DNA from: Streptomyces sp. CB02058
GTDB taxonomy: Bacteria; Actinomycetota; Actinomycetes; Streptomycetales; Streptomycetaceae
Assembly (NCBI RefSeq): GCF_001905505.1
Contig: NZ_LIPG01000009.1
Coordinates: 62,001-126,000, forward strand
Length of the DNA stretch: 64,000 bases
Direction: 5' to 3'
Shown: positions 21,688 through 30,453 of the stretch, piece after piece
Layout of the letters: the number at the start of each line of letters is the position of its first letter
How positions within the stretch are numbered: position 1 is the stretch's first letter
Translations under genes and position numbers: made by a program
Notes under the pieces: model-generated
Databases searched by the model: none
What the model was told of the DNA's origin: nothing
The model's input: only the letters and a program-made list of their open reading frames with translations

Positions 21688-24249
21688 TCAACGGCCTTCC
21701 GGCGACGCCCTCTCATCGGATGCGCGGCGCCCTGGGCCCGGTTTCACGGAGCTGGTGACGCGGCCCGAGCGGTCGTAGACGCGAGCGAGGTGTTGCTGCA
21801 GCCGGATGTGCCGGAACTGGTACACGGCACCGGCTTGCCGGAGCACCCCCCGGCGATAGGCGTCGTCCAGGAAGGAGGCGGTGTCCCACGGCAGTCTGCG
21901 CGTCAGCGGCAACCAGAACCGGGCCACCGTCAGCCACTGCCCCCACGCCGTGAGCGCGAGCACGTACGCCGCCGAGCCGCCCAGTCCGCCGACCGCCCCC
22001 AGAAGCAGAGCCGCGTCCAGCGGCCACACCAGCGTCCAGGGCAGCACCTGCTGGAGCAGGCTGACGACGACATGTCCGCAGAGAGCGAGTCCGGCGGTGA
22101 CAGCGGCAGCAAGCACGAGGAACTGCCGGGTGGCCGTCGACCGGTTGACGGACAGCAGCCGCATCGGCGTGGCCGCGGCGGCGATGTCCACGGGTGCCTC
22201 GAAGGCTGCGACGAGTCCGAAAGACAGGCCGGCCGTCAGGCCGAAGATCAGTCCCAGGGCCAACGTGTCCTGCAGCGCCGCGTTGATCAGATCCGCGCGC
22301 GGGATGGTTCCGGCCAACGCGCGAAACATCGCGTTCGACCAAGCGTGCGCGACGCCCAGTACGGAGCCGGCCAGCAGCCCGACCCCGAAGCGCGTGAGGA
22401 TCTCTCGAACCGGCCTGTGCTCGACCCCGGGGGCCACGGCCGCCAGTCTGAGCCGTACCTGGGTCGGAACGGCCGCGGTACGGCCCACCGCGGCCAGGGC
22501 ACAGTGCGCGAGGCCGAAGACGACCGCGGAGCAGAACCCGAACATCGCCACCTCGAGCATCGTCGGCCCTTGCACGGAGGGCAGGCGCCCGATGGAAGCG
22601 GCGAAAAGTACTACAAGCCAGTTGGCCGCGAACATGCACAGTCCGCCCAGCAGCGCGGTGTGCAGGATGCGCATCGGCAGCCGTACGGACGCGCCGAGCC
22701 GCCACCAGGCAAGGTCTCGACGCTCGTGGGCACCGGTGGCCAGGCTGTGGGCGAGGTAGCCGAGCCAGCGTTCGGCTTGGTCAGGGTCGCGGTTGCGCTG
22801 TCCGGGGGCGGGGTCGGCCCGTTCGGGGGTGCGGTGCCGGTAGACCGTGGGCACGAAATTCGCCAGCAGGTGTTCCTCGAGGTGGCGTCCGGTGGGAAAG
22901 CGCGCGGTGTCGAGCAGTTCGACAGGGTCGTTGCCGGGCACCTCGCTGTACATCGTCCTGGCCAGGGTCACCATCAGCGGCGTTCCCAGGACCTGTCCGA
23001 GCCGGCTGCTCGCCGGGGTGTCATGGACCCGCAGTTCGTCCAGAACGGCATCCCACACGCCTGTGGAACCGCGGTTGCCCAGGGTTTCGCCGAGACGGTC
23101 GGTCCGGGGCAGGTACGCCGCCAGATCCTCGACGGTCAGGTCGGCGAGTTCGACGCAGGCTGCCAGTACCAGAGGCGTGTGCACGTCGCGGACCGCTCGG
23201 GCGTACTCGTCCCGCCGGCTGGTCAGGACCACTGGGTGGGACGTGGCGTTGAGTGCTTCCAGCGCGGGGCCGCGCAGGGCTTCGGCGAGCTCGTCGAAAC
23301 CGTCCAGGACGGGCAGGATCAGATCGGAGTCGACGAGTTCGGCGGCCAGCGTCGCACCCTCGGGAGTCGTACGGGCCAGATGCGGGTGGTCCCGCAGAAG
23401 ATGGTCGACCAGCAGGTCGCGCGGTGTGATGGTCAGCGGGTCCCAGGATCCGATGCTGAGAATGACCGGTACCCGGAGGGAGGGACTCGGGGCCGCGAGG
23501 AGATCGAGGACGAACCTGATGGCCAGAATGGACTTCCCGGAGCCGGCGCGACCGAGAATGACCAGTCGCTGCGACTCGACACTCCGATAGGTGCCGGCGA
23601 CGGTCCGCAGGTCGCCGTCCAGGTCCAGATCCCGGGCGGGGACTCCCGGCTGCAGGCGCTGGATGTTCTCCGGACGGTCCATCAGGACGGCGGGAGCGGA
23701 CCGATATCGCACGGGCAAGGGGAACGGGTCGTGGACGCGACGATGTTTTTCCTCCCGCTGCCAGCGTCGGCCGACCTCGCGGGCCAGTGAGGCGGCGGCG
23801 TCGACGAGCGGACCGGCCGGCGACGGTGCGGCTTGCTCGGGGACGGGGACGGGGACGGGGAGCGGCACGGCCGGTGCCGGTGGCCCCTGCTGGGTCCGGG
23901 GCTGAACGGCAGGTGGCGGTTCCCCCGGCTGACCGGTCGGTACCAGCTCCTCGGGCTGAGCAGCGGGGGTCGGCCCTTCCCACGTACTGGCGGGTGCCAG
24001 CACCTCGGCCGGACCGGCGAGGGCCGGCTGCCCGTCCAGGGACGCGGTAAGCCGTTGCCATTCCTCCGGCTCCACGTTCAGGACTTCCGCCACCTTCTGC
24101 AACGTCCTCAGCCGGTGCTCGGGGAGCCTGCCGTTCTCCAGCCGGCCGATCGTGCTCACGCTCACCTCGGCCAGCTCCGCCAGCTGCTCCTGGGTGAGGC
24201 AGGCGCGTTTGCGCAGCTGACGCATACGCGTGCCTAACTCATTGGTCAC
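21688..24249 (-). CDS. HTH-NACHT NTPase with C-terminal membrane domain
   Basis: This 853-residue three-part protein starts at GTG 24249. Residues 1-65 form an XRE HTH (LGTRMRQLRKRACLTQEQLA, EVSVSTIGRLENGRLPEHRL). A Pro-rich linker of about 90 residues follows. The NACHT ATPase has Walker A LVILGRAGSGKSILAI (about 230-245), Walker B ILPVLDGFDELAEAL and HPVVLTSRRDEY. The second half has several membrane helices (LLGGLCMFAANWLVVLFAA, FGFCSAVVFGLAHCALA, LALGLIFGLTAGLSFGLVAA, LALTAWGQWLTV). It ends YQFRHIRLQQHLARVY, typical of NACHT proteins. Relatives act as signalling ATPases, some in phage defence. Membrane attachment suggests an envelope-directed effector. No partner gene is evident. Confidence 0.82.
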   Translation of the reverse strand: MTNELGTRMRQLRKRACLTQEQLAELAEVSVSTIGRLENGRLPEHRLRTLQKVAEVLNVEPEEWQRLTASLDGQPALAGPAEVLAPASTWEGPTPAAQPEELVPTGQPGEPPPAVQPRTQQGPPAPAVPLPVPVPVPEQAAPSPAGPLVDAAASLAREVGRRWQREEKHRRVHDPFPLPVRYRSAPAVLMDRPENIQRLQPGVPARDLDLDGDLRTVAGTYRSVESQRLVILGRAGSGKSILAIRFVLDLLAAPSPSLRVPVILSIGSWDPLTITPRDLLVDHLLRDHPHLARTTPEGATLAAELVDSDLILPVLDGFDELAEALRGPALEALNATSHPVVLTSRRDEYARAVRDVHTPLVLAACVELADLTVEDLAAYLPRTDRLGETLGNRGSTGVWDAVLDELRVHDTPASSRLGQVLGTPLMVTLARTMYSEVPGNDPVELLDTARFPTGRHLEEHLLANFVPTVYRHRTPERADPAPGQRNRDPDQAERWLGYLAHSLATGAHERRDLAWWRLGASVRLPMRILHTALLGGLCMFAANWLVVLFAASIGRLPSVQGPTMLEVAMFGFCSAVVFGLAHCALAAVGRTAAVPTQVRLRLAAVAPGVEHRPVREILTRFGVGLLAGSVLGVAHAWSNAMFRALAGTIPRADLINAALQDTLALGLIFGLTAGLSFGLVAAFEAPVDIAAAATPMRLLSVNRSTATRQFLVLAAAVTAGLALCGHVVVSLLQQVLPWTLVWPLDAALLLGAVGGLGGSAAYVLALTAWGQWLTVARFWLPLTRRLPWDTASFLDDAYRRGVLRQAGAVYQFRHIRLQQHLARVYDRSGRVTSSVKPGPGRRASDERASPEGR

Positions 24250-24427
24250 TCCGGACTCACCTTCCATGGGCACCGGTACCGCCCGAGGCTATCGAGACCA
24301 CCGGTCACGGATGACCGGTCACAGATGACCTCCCCCTGACCTGCACATGCCCTGTTCTCCGGACCCGGTGGGCCGCATCGTGGTCGTGCCGGCGGACAGT
24401 CGGTCACCTCGCACAAGGAGTACCGGA

Positions 24428-25516
24428 GTGAGATCTCCATCAGCCCGCCACCGTCGCCTCGTCGGCGTCCTGTTCGCGGCGGCACTGCTCCCGGCCGTGT
24501 CCTTGGGACCGGCCGCCTGGGCGGACGCCCCGGCCGTCCCCGGCACCGACTTCACGGACGGCTTCGGCCTGAGCCAGGTCGCGGACGGCACCGAAGCACG
24601 CTCCAGCACCGACTTCACGATCACCGTCACCACCCCGGAGGTCGCCGGCCCGCACCGTATCCGGATCTTCCTGCCCAGCGGGTACGCCGACGATCCTGAC
24701 CGGCGATGGCCGGTGGCGTACTTCCTCCACGGGAGCGGCGGCAACGTGGACGATGCCGCCGCCGCCCCGGCCCTGCACTCCGACGCCATGATCACCGTGG
24801 TCCCCGACGGAGGTCTCAAGAGCTGGTACGCCGACTGGTACATGCAGAACACCGCCGTAGGGGCGGCCAACTGGGAGACCTTCCACCTCGAACAGGTCGT
24901 CCCCTACATCGACGCCAACCTGCGCACCCTCCCCGACCGCGCACACCGGGCGGTCACCGGGCTGTCCATGGGCGGATCCGGCGCACTCCACTACGCCCAG
25001 GCCAGACCCGACCTCTTCGGCCACGCCTCCTCCCTCTCCGGCGGAGTCGACTTCTCCATGGCCACGGTCCGCGCTGCCGTACTCGCCACGGAGCTCAATC
25101 TGCCCGGCGCCTGGTGCGCGCTCAGCACGTCGGGCAGCCAGGGCTGCCCGACCTACGGACCGTACGTCGACAGCGACGCCGTCTTCGGCTCGCCGTATCC
25201 GGTCCTGGGCGCCGACCACCGCTGGAACGCCTACGACCCCGCCGCCCCGGCCAACCTGTCCAAGCTCGGGAACACCCAGGTCACCCTCTACACCGGGGAC
25301 CAGGGCGTGATCGACGCCAACACGGCGACGGCCGCCCGCACGGTCAAGAACCGCCTGGACCAGCTCGGCATCCCCAGCCGGCTCGTCGACTACGGCAACG
25401 GTGCCTCCCTGTCCCCCCAGTGCGACGGCAGCCACACCTACGGGTGCTGGGGCCCTGCCTACGCGGACTACATCCCGCGCCTGGAGGCCGCCTTCGAAGC
25501 CGCCGCGCAGAACTGA
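24428..25516 (+). CDS. Secreted alpha/beta-hydrolase esterase
   Basis: Start GTG 24428 follows AAGGAG at 7 nt. The first 33 residues (RHRRLVGVLFAAALLPAVSL ... AWADA) form a signal peptide, giving an exported enzyme. The esterase-D/Ag85-like fold shows WPVAYFLHGSGGNVDD (oxyanion region), the nucleophile in AVTGLSMGGSGALHYA, and a late His in GSHTYGCWGPAYADY; the acid is probably in TLYTGDQGVID. Two Cys pairs may form disulfides. It would hydrolyse an ester outside the cell; the natural substrate is unknown. A secreted serine hydrolase follows after 58 nt, likely in the same transcript. Confidence 0.85.
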   Translation: MRSPSARHRRLVGVLFAAALLPAVSLGPAAWADAPAVPGTDFTDGFGLSQVADGTEARSSTDFTITVTTPEVAGPHRIRIFLPSGYADDPDRRWPVAYFLHGSGGNVDDAAAAPALHSDAMITVVPDGGLKSWYADWYMQNTAVGAANWETFHLEQVVPYIDANLRTLPDRAHRAVTGLSMGGSGALHYAQARPDLFGHASSLSGGVDFSMATVRAAVLATELNLPGAWCALSTSGSQGCPTYGPYVDSDAVFGSPYPVLGADHRWNAYDPAAPANLSKLGNTQVTLYTGDQGVIDANTATAARTVKNRLDQLGIPSRLVDYGNGASLSPQCDGSHTYGCWGPAYADYIPRLEAAFEAAAQN

Positions 25517-25574
25517 GCCGGCAGCACCGGCACAAACCCGACCGAGCGAGACCTCTCCGAGGAGCGGACACCGA

Positions 25575-26735
25575 ATGACCACCCGAAACGGTACGAAACT
25601 GGCCTCCGTCATCGGCGCCGTGTGCGCGACGGTACTGACGCTGTCCAGCTCGGCGGCACACGCCGCCACCGCCGGGTCCGACCACTCCGGCACGCTCGCC
25701 GCGCTCAAGGCGTTCCAGGCGGCGGCGGGGCCCGGCGCAGCCGTCCACGCCGGAAACGGAAGCGAGTCCTGGACCCTGTCGGCGGGTACGGGAACCATCA
25801 ACGCCGACAGGCCCGTCAAGGCCGACGAGCACATCCGTATCGGCAGCCAGACCAAGACCTTCACAGCGGTGGTGGTGCTGCAGCTGGCCGAGGAAGGCCG
25901 CGTCTCCCTGGACGCGCCGATCGACGACTACCTGCCGGGTGTCGTCACCGGCAACGGCTACGACGGCACCCGCATCACCGTGCGCCATCTGCTGCAGCAC
26001 ACCGGCGGCCTCGGCGCCTACACCCCGTCCCCCGGGCTGAAGACGCCTCCGTCGAACCCGGACGGCACCTTCAGCCTGTCGGCGGTGGTGCGGTACGCGC
26101 TGGACGCCTCGCCCCCGGTCTCAGCCCCCGGTGAAGGCTTCACCTACTCCAACACCGACTACTACATCCTCGGAATGCTCATCGAGAAGCTGACGGGGCA
26201 GCCGGTGCACAAGGCCGTGACCGAACGCGTCATCGAACCGCTCGGTCTGCCCCACACGCTCTTCCCCGCACCCGGTGACCGCGCCCTGCCCACTCCGGCC
26301 GTCAACGGCTACCACGGCGTCCGGGTGGGCTCCTTCTACCTGTGGGTGCCGGCGGTCTCGTACGACCCCTCGCTGTTCAGCAGCGCGGGAGCCATGATCT
26401 CCACGCTGGAGGACCTGAGCGCCTTCTACCAGGCGCTGGCCAGCGGAAAGGTCCTCAACGCGAAGAGCCTTGCCGAGATGCGCACCGCGCGGCAGGTGGG
26501 CACCGGCACGGGCTACGGCCTGGGCCTCCAGACGTTCGAGCCCTCCTGCGGCGGTACGGCACGCGGCCACTCCGGTGGTGTCCCGGGCTACGAGACCTTC
26601 ACCCTGACCATGGACGACGGACGCTACGTCTCCCTCGTCACCAACGTGTTGGTGCAGGTCGGCCAGCGCCCGGACGCGCAGCTGCGGCAGCTGCTGGACA
26701 CGGCGCTGTGCGAGGACGCACCACAGCGCGACTGA
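25575..26735 (+). CDS. Secreted serine hydrolase (D-Ala-D-Ala carboxypeptidase/class C beta-lactamase family)
   Basis: This 386-residue protein has a signal peptide (VIGAVCATVLTLSSSAAHA). The penicillin-binding fold is shown by SxxK in IRIGSQTKTFTAVVVLQLAEEG, YxN in FTYSNTDYYILGMLIEKLTG, and HSG in RGHSGGVPGYETFTLT in place of KTG. HLLQHTGGLG and SSAGAMISTLEDLSAF are further family marks. Such enzymes trim peptidoglycan peptides or hydrolyse other amides and esters outside the membrane. The stop at 26735 is followed by a gene-free 300 nt. Confidence 0.88.
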   Translation: MTTRNGTKLASVIGAVCATVLTLSSSAAHAATAGSDHSGTLAALKAFQAAAGPGAAVHAGNGSESWTLSAGTGTINADRPVKADEHIRIGSQTKTFTAVVVLQLAEEGRVSLDAPIDDYLPGVVTGNGYDGTRITVRHLLQHTGGLGAYTPSPGLKTPPSNPDGTFSLSAVVRYALDASPPVSAPGEGFTYSNTDYYILGMLIEKLTGQPVHKAVTERVIEPLGLPHTLFPAPGDRALPTPAVNGYHGVRVGSFYLWVPAVSYDPSLFSSAGAMISTLEDLSAFYQALASGKVLNAKSLAEMRTARQVGTGTGYGLGLQTFEPSCGGTARGHSGGVPGYETFTLTMDDGRYVSLVTNVLVQVGQRPDAQLRQLLDTALCEDAPQRD

Positions 26736-26763
26736 CGCCGACACACATCGACCCCGCGCGGCG

Positions 26764-26825
26764 TCTTTTCACCGCACCGTGGCACCACCGTGCGGTGTCT
26801 CTTCACCGCACCGTGGCACCACCGT
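26764..26825 (+). repeat. Tandem direct repeat downstream of the hydrolase
   Basis: Two 28-nt copies with one difference start at 26764 and 26798: TCTTTTCACCGCACCGTGGC then ACCACCGT. They lie in the gene-free 26736-27034. The function is unknown. Confidence 0.6.
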
Positions 26826-27034
26826 CCGACGGCCGGTGTGCGCATCGTGTCGGCCCCGTCTCCCGGGACGCGCCGTCGCGTCGGGGGAGCGCACACCGGC
26901 CGCCCGTCCAGCGCACTCACCCTCCTCCCTCCCCATGTCCACGAGCGCGCCCTGCGGGCCGGCTCTGCGTACGCCGGCGCTCGGTGTTCGCGCACCTCTC
27001 TCACCTCTCCGTCCCACGGCACCAAGGAGTTGAC

Positions 27035-27259
27035 ATGGCACACCGGTACCGGTGTGGCGAATGCAGGTTTGCCACCCGGTGGACCACCGAATCCGAGGTC
27101 GGCGATCTCGCGGCTGCCCACTACGCCGAGAACCACCCCGGACTCGCACTCGGCGGCATCGTCGAGATCAACCAGAAGAACCCCAACTCCCTCGGGTACC
27201 TGCCGATGCTCGGGATCGCGCTCCTCCTGCTGATGATCATCGCCACCTGCCGGCGGTAG
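27035..27259 (+). CDS. Small zinc-ribbon-like membrane protein (74 aa)
   Basis: ATG 27035 follows AAGGAG at 5 nt. The N-terminus YRCGECRFATRW has a CxxC that could be half of a zinc ribbon. EVGDLAAAHYAENHPGLALGG contains two His. The C-terminus LPMLGIALLLLMIIATCRR is one membrane helix. It is a small tail-anchored or single-pass protein, probably with its metal-binding end in the cytoplasm. It lies 206 nt before the polymorphic toxin gene on the same strand; whether they are linked is unknown. Confidence 0.72.
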   Translation: MAHRYRCGECRFATRWTTESEVGDLAAAHYAENHPGLALGGIVEINQKNPNSLGYLPMLGIALLLLMIIATCRR

Positions 27260-27465
27260 GCCGCCGGCAGCCCGAGCGGCCGGCGTCGTGACGGGCCGCA
27301 CCTCCCAGTACGAGGCCGCCGCGTCCCCGCGGACATGCGTCTGGGCGGCCCGGGCCTCACGCGGTCCCTCGCTCAGCCACGCGGTCTGCAATCGCCCCCC
27401 CGGAGAACGCCCGGTGAGAACGCGCTCCCAGGACTTCAGCCGGACATACGAAAGGTCACAGTGCC

Positions 27466-29730
27466 ATGGCGGACGACAACATCCCCCGTCTCACTCACCA
27501 ACCGGACACAGCACGGGCGCCGGGCGGCCCGGCGGGGCCGAACGCGGCGGCAGATCCGGCGGCGTCTCCTCCGGTACCGCCGACTCCGCCCGCGGTGCCG
27601 GGGCGGGCGCCCAACGCCTCGTCGAGCCCGTGGTTCTCCGTACCAGGGCTGTTACGGGCCCGCCCCAGGCGTCGGAGTGCCGTCATCCTGGGTGGTCTCA
27701 CGGTGCTGGTTCTCGCCCTGATCGGCGGACTTCTGTCGCTCACGTCCTCGTCCTCCGACTCGAAGGAGACGCAGGCCGCCCACCGTGACCTGGAGCCGTT
27801 CAGGGAAGCGGTCGACGATCTGGCCACAGCGCAGGGGCTGCGCTACGAGGACACCTCGTCCTTCGGCATCACCGAGAACGAGATCAGCGTCACCGCGAGC
27901 GGCAGCCAGTTCGGCAGCACGTCGTCCGGGCGGGACGACCACGGGCGGGACGTACTGCGCATAGGCGGCAAGACGTTCATACGGTGGCAACACGACCCTG
28001 CCCCCAAGGAAGACGTGAAGGCAGGGGCGAAGGCCCCGCCCAGTGAGTGGACCGTGGGACTGGACGACGGTTCGGAACTCATGGACGAGGCGCTGGCGCG
28101 TACCGTCGCCCCGCCGAAGCTGGCCGCCGTGCTGGACACGGCGCTGACCGACCTGGAGAAGTCACCGCAGTCAGGCTCGGGGCTCTCGAACTCGTCAGGC
28201 AAGCGTCCGCCGACGGTGAACGGAACTCCGGCACTCGGCGTCGACACCTCGGCGGGACGCCTGCTGGTGACCAAGGCGAAACCGCATCGCGTACTGCGCC
28301 TGGAGGCGTACGACCTCCGCGAAGACCTCTCCGGCATCAGGGAGCAGATCGAGAACGGAGAAGTGCCCCAAGCTCGCCCCAAGGTGACCACGGGGCCACT
28401 GGCATCCGGCGACGGCGAGGGAATGGACCTCTTCCCGATCCACCCCGACACAGCCGACACGATGTTCGACACGCTGGTGAAGTACGCGGACCAGCTCAAG
28501 GACGCGACCGACCACGGCATCACCTTCACCATGGACGGCGCGGGAGACATGAACTGCAGCTCGTCGGGCTGCACCGCCACCCAGAGCTTCACCGGCTCGG
28601 TCAGCTCCATCGCGCGGAAGGAACGCGTCACCAAGGGCGAAGTCACCGCGGTGATGAGCGCCACGTTCTCCATCGACGGCAAACCCGCCGGCGAGTGCAC
28701 CAGCCCGCAACGCACCTTCCCCGTCCGGGGCAACAACGTCTCGGGCACCCTGAAGTGCTCCGACCCGGCAGCCGGACCGCTCTACGCCTCGGTCGCGGCC
28801 CGCGTACAGGCACAAGCCCAAGCCGACGCCGATCGCTGCGGCTGCAAGGTCCGCCTCACCTACCCGCTCCGCGCCAGCACCCTCATCGACGCCCGCGCGC
28901 TCGCCAAGGTCGAAGCGCGGAAACTCGCCGACCGCGCGAGGGGGGAACGCGACGCCGCGACCTGCGCCAAGCCCCACAGCTTCCCGTCCGGCACCCACGT
29001 GCTGCTCGCCGACGGCACCACCCGGGCCATCGAGGACATACGCATCGGGGACCGGGTCGCGGCCGGCGATCCGCGCACAGGGCTGACCGCCACGCGGCCG
29101 GTGACCAACACCTTCACGACTGAGGGCGACAAGGACTTCACCCGGCTCACCGTCACCACCGACCATGGGCCGGCCACGATCACGGCGACGGACAATCACC
29201 CGTTCTGGCTGGAGGGAGACCAGAGGTGGAAGGACGCCGGTGACCTCCGGGTCGGCGACAGGCTGCGCACCCCGAACGACGCCAGTGTGGCCGTCACTGA
29301 GGTCCGTGATCAGCAGGGCCCGCAACGCACACACGACCTCACTGTCCATGGCCTGCATACGTACTATGTGCTGGCTGGTCAGACTCCTGTCCTCGTTCAC
29401 AACAGCAACTGTATCTACGCTTCAGTTGCCTATCAGGACTGGGCGACGAAAGGTGCCCACGTCCACATCGGGAAGAGCGAAGTTCGAATCTTCCCGAACG
29501 ACAAGGGTGGAATTGGGGCCGAAGCAATTCGACTGAAGAGCGGAACGGCGAGCTCGAAGGAAGTGCAAAAAGTCCTGAACGAGATTCACTCGAACCCTGC
29601 CCTGAGGGCTGACATCATCGCAAAGGCCACATCTGCTCGTGACAGCATGAATGCCGGTGAATTCGGGATGCAATCCAATCGTGCCGCAGAGATGAATTTC
29701 CTTATCAAGAATTTGGAGAAACTCGGATGA
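27466..29730 (+). CDS. Membrane-anchored polymorphic toxin with pretoxin HINT domain
   Basis: This 754-residue protein has a Pro-rich cytoplasmic N-terminus (1-70) and one membrane helix (71-92, AVILGGLTVLVLALIGGLL), then a large extracellular part with two Cys-rich segments (MNCSSSGCTATQS; DRCGCKVRL). A HINT domain of about 503-645 has HSFPSGTHVLLADGTTRAIE, ATDNHPFWLEGD, THDLTVHGLHTYYVLAG and ends VLVHNSN. HINT domains autocleave and release the C-terminal toxin. The last 109 residues (GAHVHIGKSEVRIFPNDKG ... NPALRADIIAKATSARDSM) are a toxin domain I do not recognise. DNA from 29400 on is visibly lower in GC than the body, fitting cassette exchange. Codon 63 is TTA (bldA-dependent). The stop overlaps the immunity start. 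Confidence 0.85.
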   Translation: MADDNIPRLTHQPDTARAPGGPAGPNAAADPAASPPVPPTPPAVPGRAPNASSSPWFSVPGLLRARPRRRSAVILGGLTVLVLALIGGLLSLTSSSSDSKETQAAHRDLEPFREAVDDLATAQGLRYEDTSSFGITENEISVTASGSQFGSTSSGRDDHGRDVLRIGGKTFIRWQHDPAPKEDVKAGAKAPPSEWTVGLDDGSELMDEALARTVAPPKLAAVLDTALTDLEKSPQSGSGLSNSSGKRPPTVNGTPALGVDTSAGRLLVTKAKPHRVLRLEAYDLREDLSGIREQIENGEVPQARPKVTTGPLASGDGEGMDLFPIHPDTADTMFDTLVKYADQLKDATDHGITFTMDGAGDMNCSSSGCTATQSFTGSVSSIARKERVTKGEVTAVMSATFSIDGKPAGECTSPQRTFPVRGNNVSGTLKCSDPAAGPLYASVAARVQAQAQADADRCGCKVRLTYPLRASTLIDARALAKVEARKLADRARGERDAATCAKPHSFPSGTHVLLADGTTRAIEDIRIGDRVAAGDPRTGLTATRPVTNTFTTEGDKDFTRLTVTTDHGPATITATDNHPFWLEGDQRWKDAGDLRVGDRLRTPNDASVAVTEVRDQQGPQRTHDLTVHGLHTYYVLAGQTPVLVHNSNCIYASVAYQDWATKGAHVHIGKSEVRIFPNDKGGIGAEAIRLKSGTASSKEVQKVLNEIHSNPALRADIIAKATSARDSMNAGEFGMQSNRAAEMNFLIKNLEKLG

Positions 29731-30239
29731 GTGCGCTTCAATTCTTGGTCGAGGTTCTCGAGTCCGGGACCGTCCAAGGACTCGGGCTGGACGCGCGACC
29801 TGAAGATTGGGAAGCGAAGCTTGGCTCCAGGTGCATGGACGACATGCGCAAGGGTCGGATGCGTCGTGACTACGGGTTGGTGGAGCTCTCGTTCATCAAG
29901 AAGGGTGAGATGTGGCAGTGTTTCGAGGTGAGCTTGCAAGTTCACAGGCTGGCCAAAGGTATTCCCGATGTTGCGCCGGGTTCCCTGATTGAGGAATATG
30001 GGGAACTGGAGTCGAGAGTTCGGTTCGGTGACCTCCAGGGGAGCGTTACTGCCGAAGGTCTTCGAGTCGCACAGATCAGTGACCGTGCTCGCCATCTTCA
30101 CTCCAGATTTTCGGTGATGGAGTCGAGGGCGATCGTGCACGTCCTGGAGGCTGACTCCGGAGACATCTTGCGGCGGGGTGATGTTTGGTCGGTCTCTCTG
30201 GCCCGGGATTTCACCGCGCGAGCAGCTCCGATCTCGTGA
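29727..30239 (+). CDS. Cognate immunity protein of the HINT toxin
   Basis: This 170-residue cytosolic protein starts at ATG 29727 inside the toxin stop (ATGA), with GGAGA upstream. It reads MSALQFLVEVLESGTVQGLG ... RDYGLVELSFIKKGEMWQCF ... RHLHSRFSVMESRAIVHVLE. I do not recognise the family. Position, overlap, lack of signal peptide and the same lowered GC as the toxin tip all point to immunity against the C-terminal domain of the preceding protein. A strong terminator follows. Confidence 0.75.
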   Translation: MSALQFLVEVLESGTVQGLGLDARPEDWEAKLGSRCMDDMRKGRMRRDYGLVELSFIKKGEMWQCFEVSLQVHRLAKGIPDVAPGSLIEEYGELESRVRFGDLQGSVTAEGLRVAQISDRARHLHSRFSVMESRAIVHVLEADSGDILRRGDVWSVSLARDFTARAAPIS

Positions 30240-30271
30240 GGGTTCCCAGGAGTTCCCAATAGTAAATCTGA

Positions 30272-30307
30272 AACCCCGTCAGGTGGCACGTGGCACCTGA
30301 CGGGGTT
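30272..30307 (+). terminator. Strong intrinsic terminator of the toxin-immunity unit
   Basis: AACCCCGTCAGGTG (30272-30285) pairs exactly with CACCTGACGGGGTT (30294-30307), followed by TTC. It has a 14-bp stem, an 8-nt loop and a short T-run. Confidence 0.85.
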
Positions 30308-30453
30308 TTCGCGTGGTCTGGAAGAGTGTCTTATCCCGTCCCCGCGGAGCCGGCCATGGGCCGGCGTCCGCGCAGCCGGCACACGGCCTCGGCCGGAGCG
30401 GTGCACATCCGCGCGAGGACGGCGAAGGCTGCCCGGGGCATCGCCTTCCAGGG

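Noticed and set aside
21526..23790. Plus-strand open frame of 754 codons across the NACHT gene
   Set aside because: The composition (Arg/Gln/Gly-rich, no motifs) is typical of an antisense shadow. The minus strand has an intact HTH-NACHT-membrane protein.
28972..29403. Intein within the toxin gene
   Set aside because: The HINT motifs are present, but they sit just before the C-terminal toxin domain, as in pretoxin-HINT proteins, and no C-terminal extein continuation of a host protein is seen.
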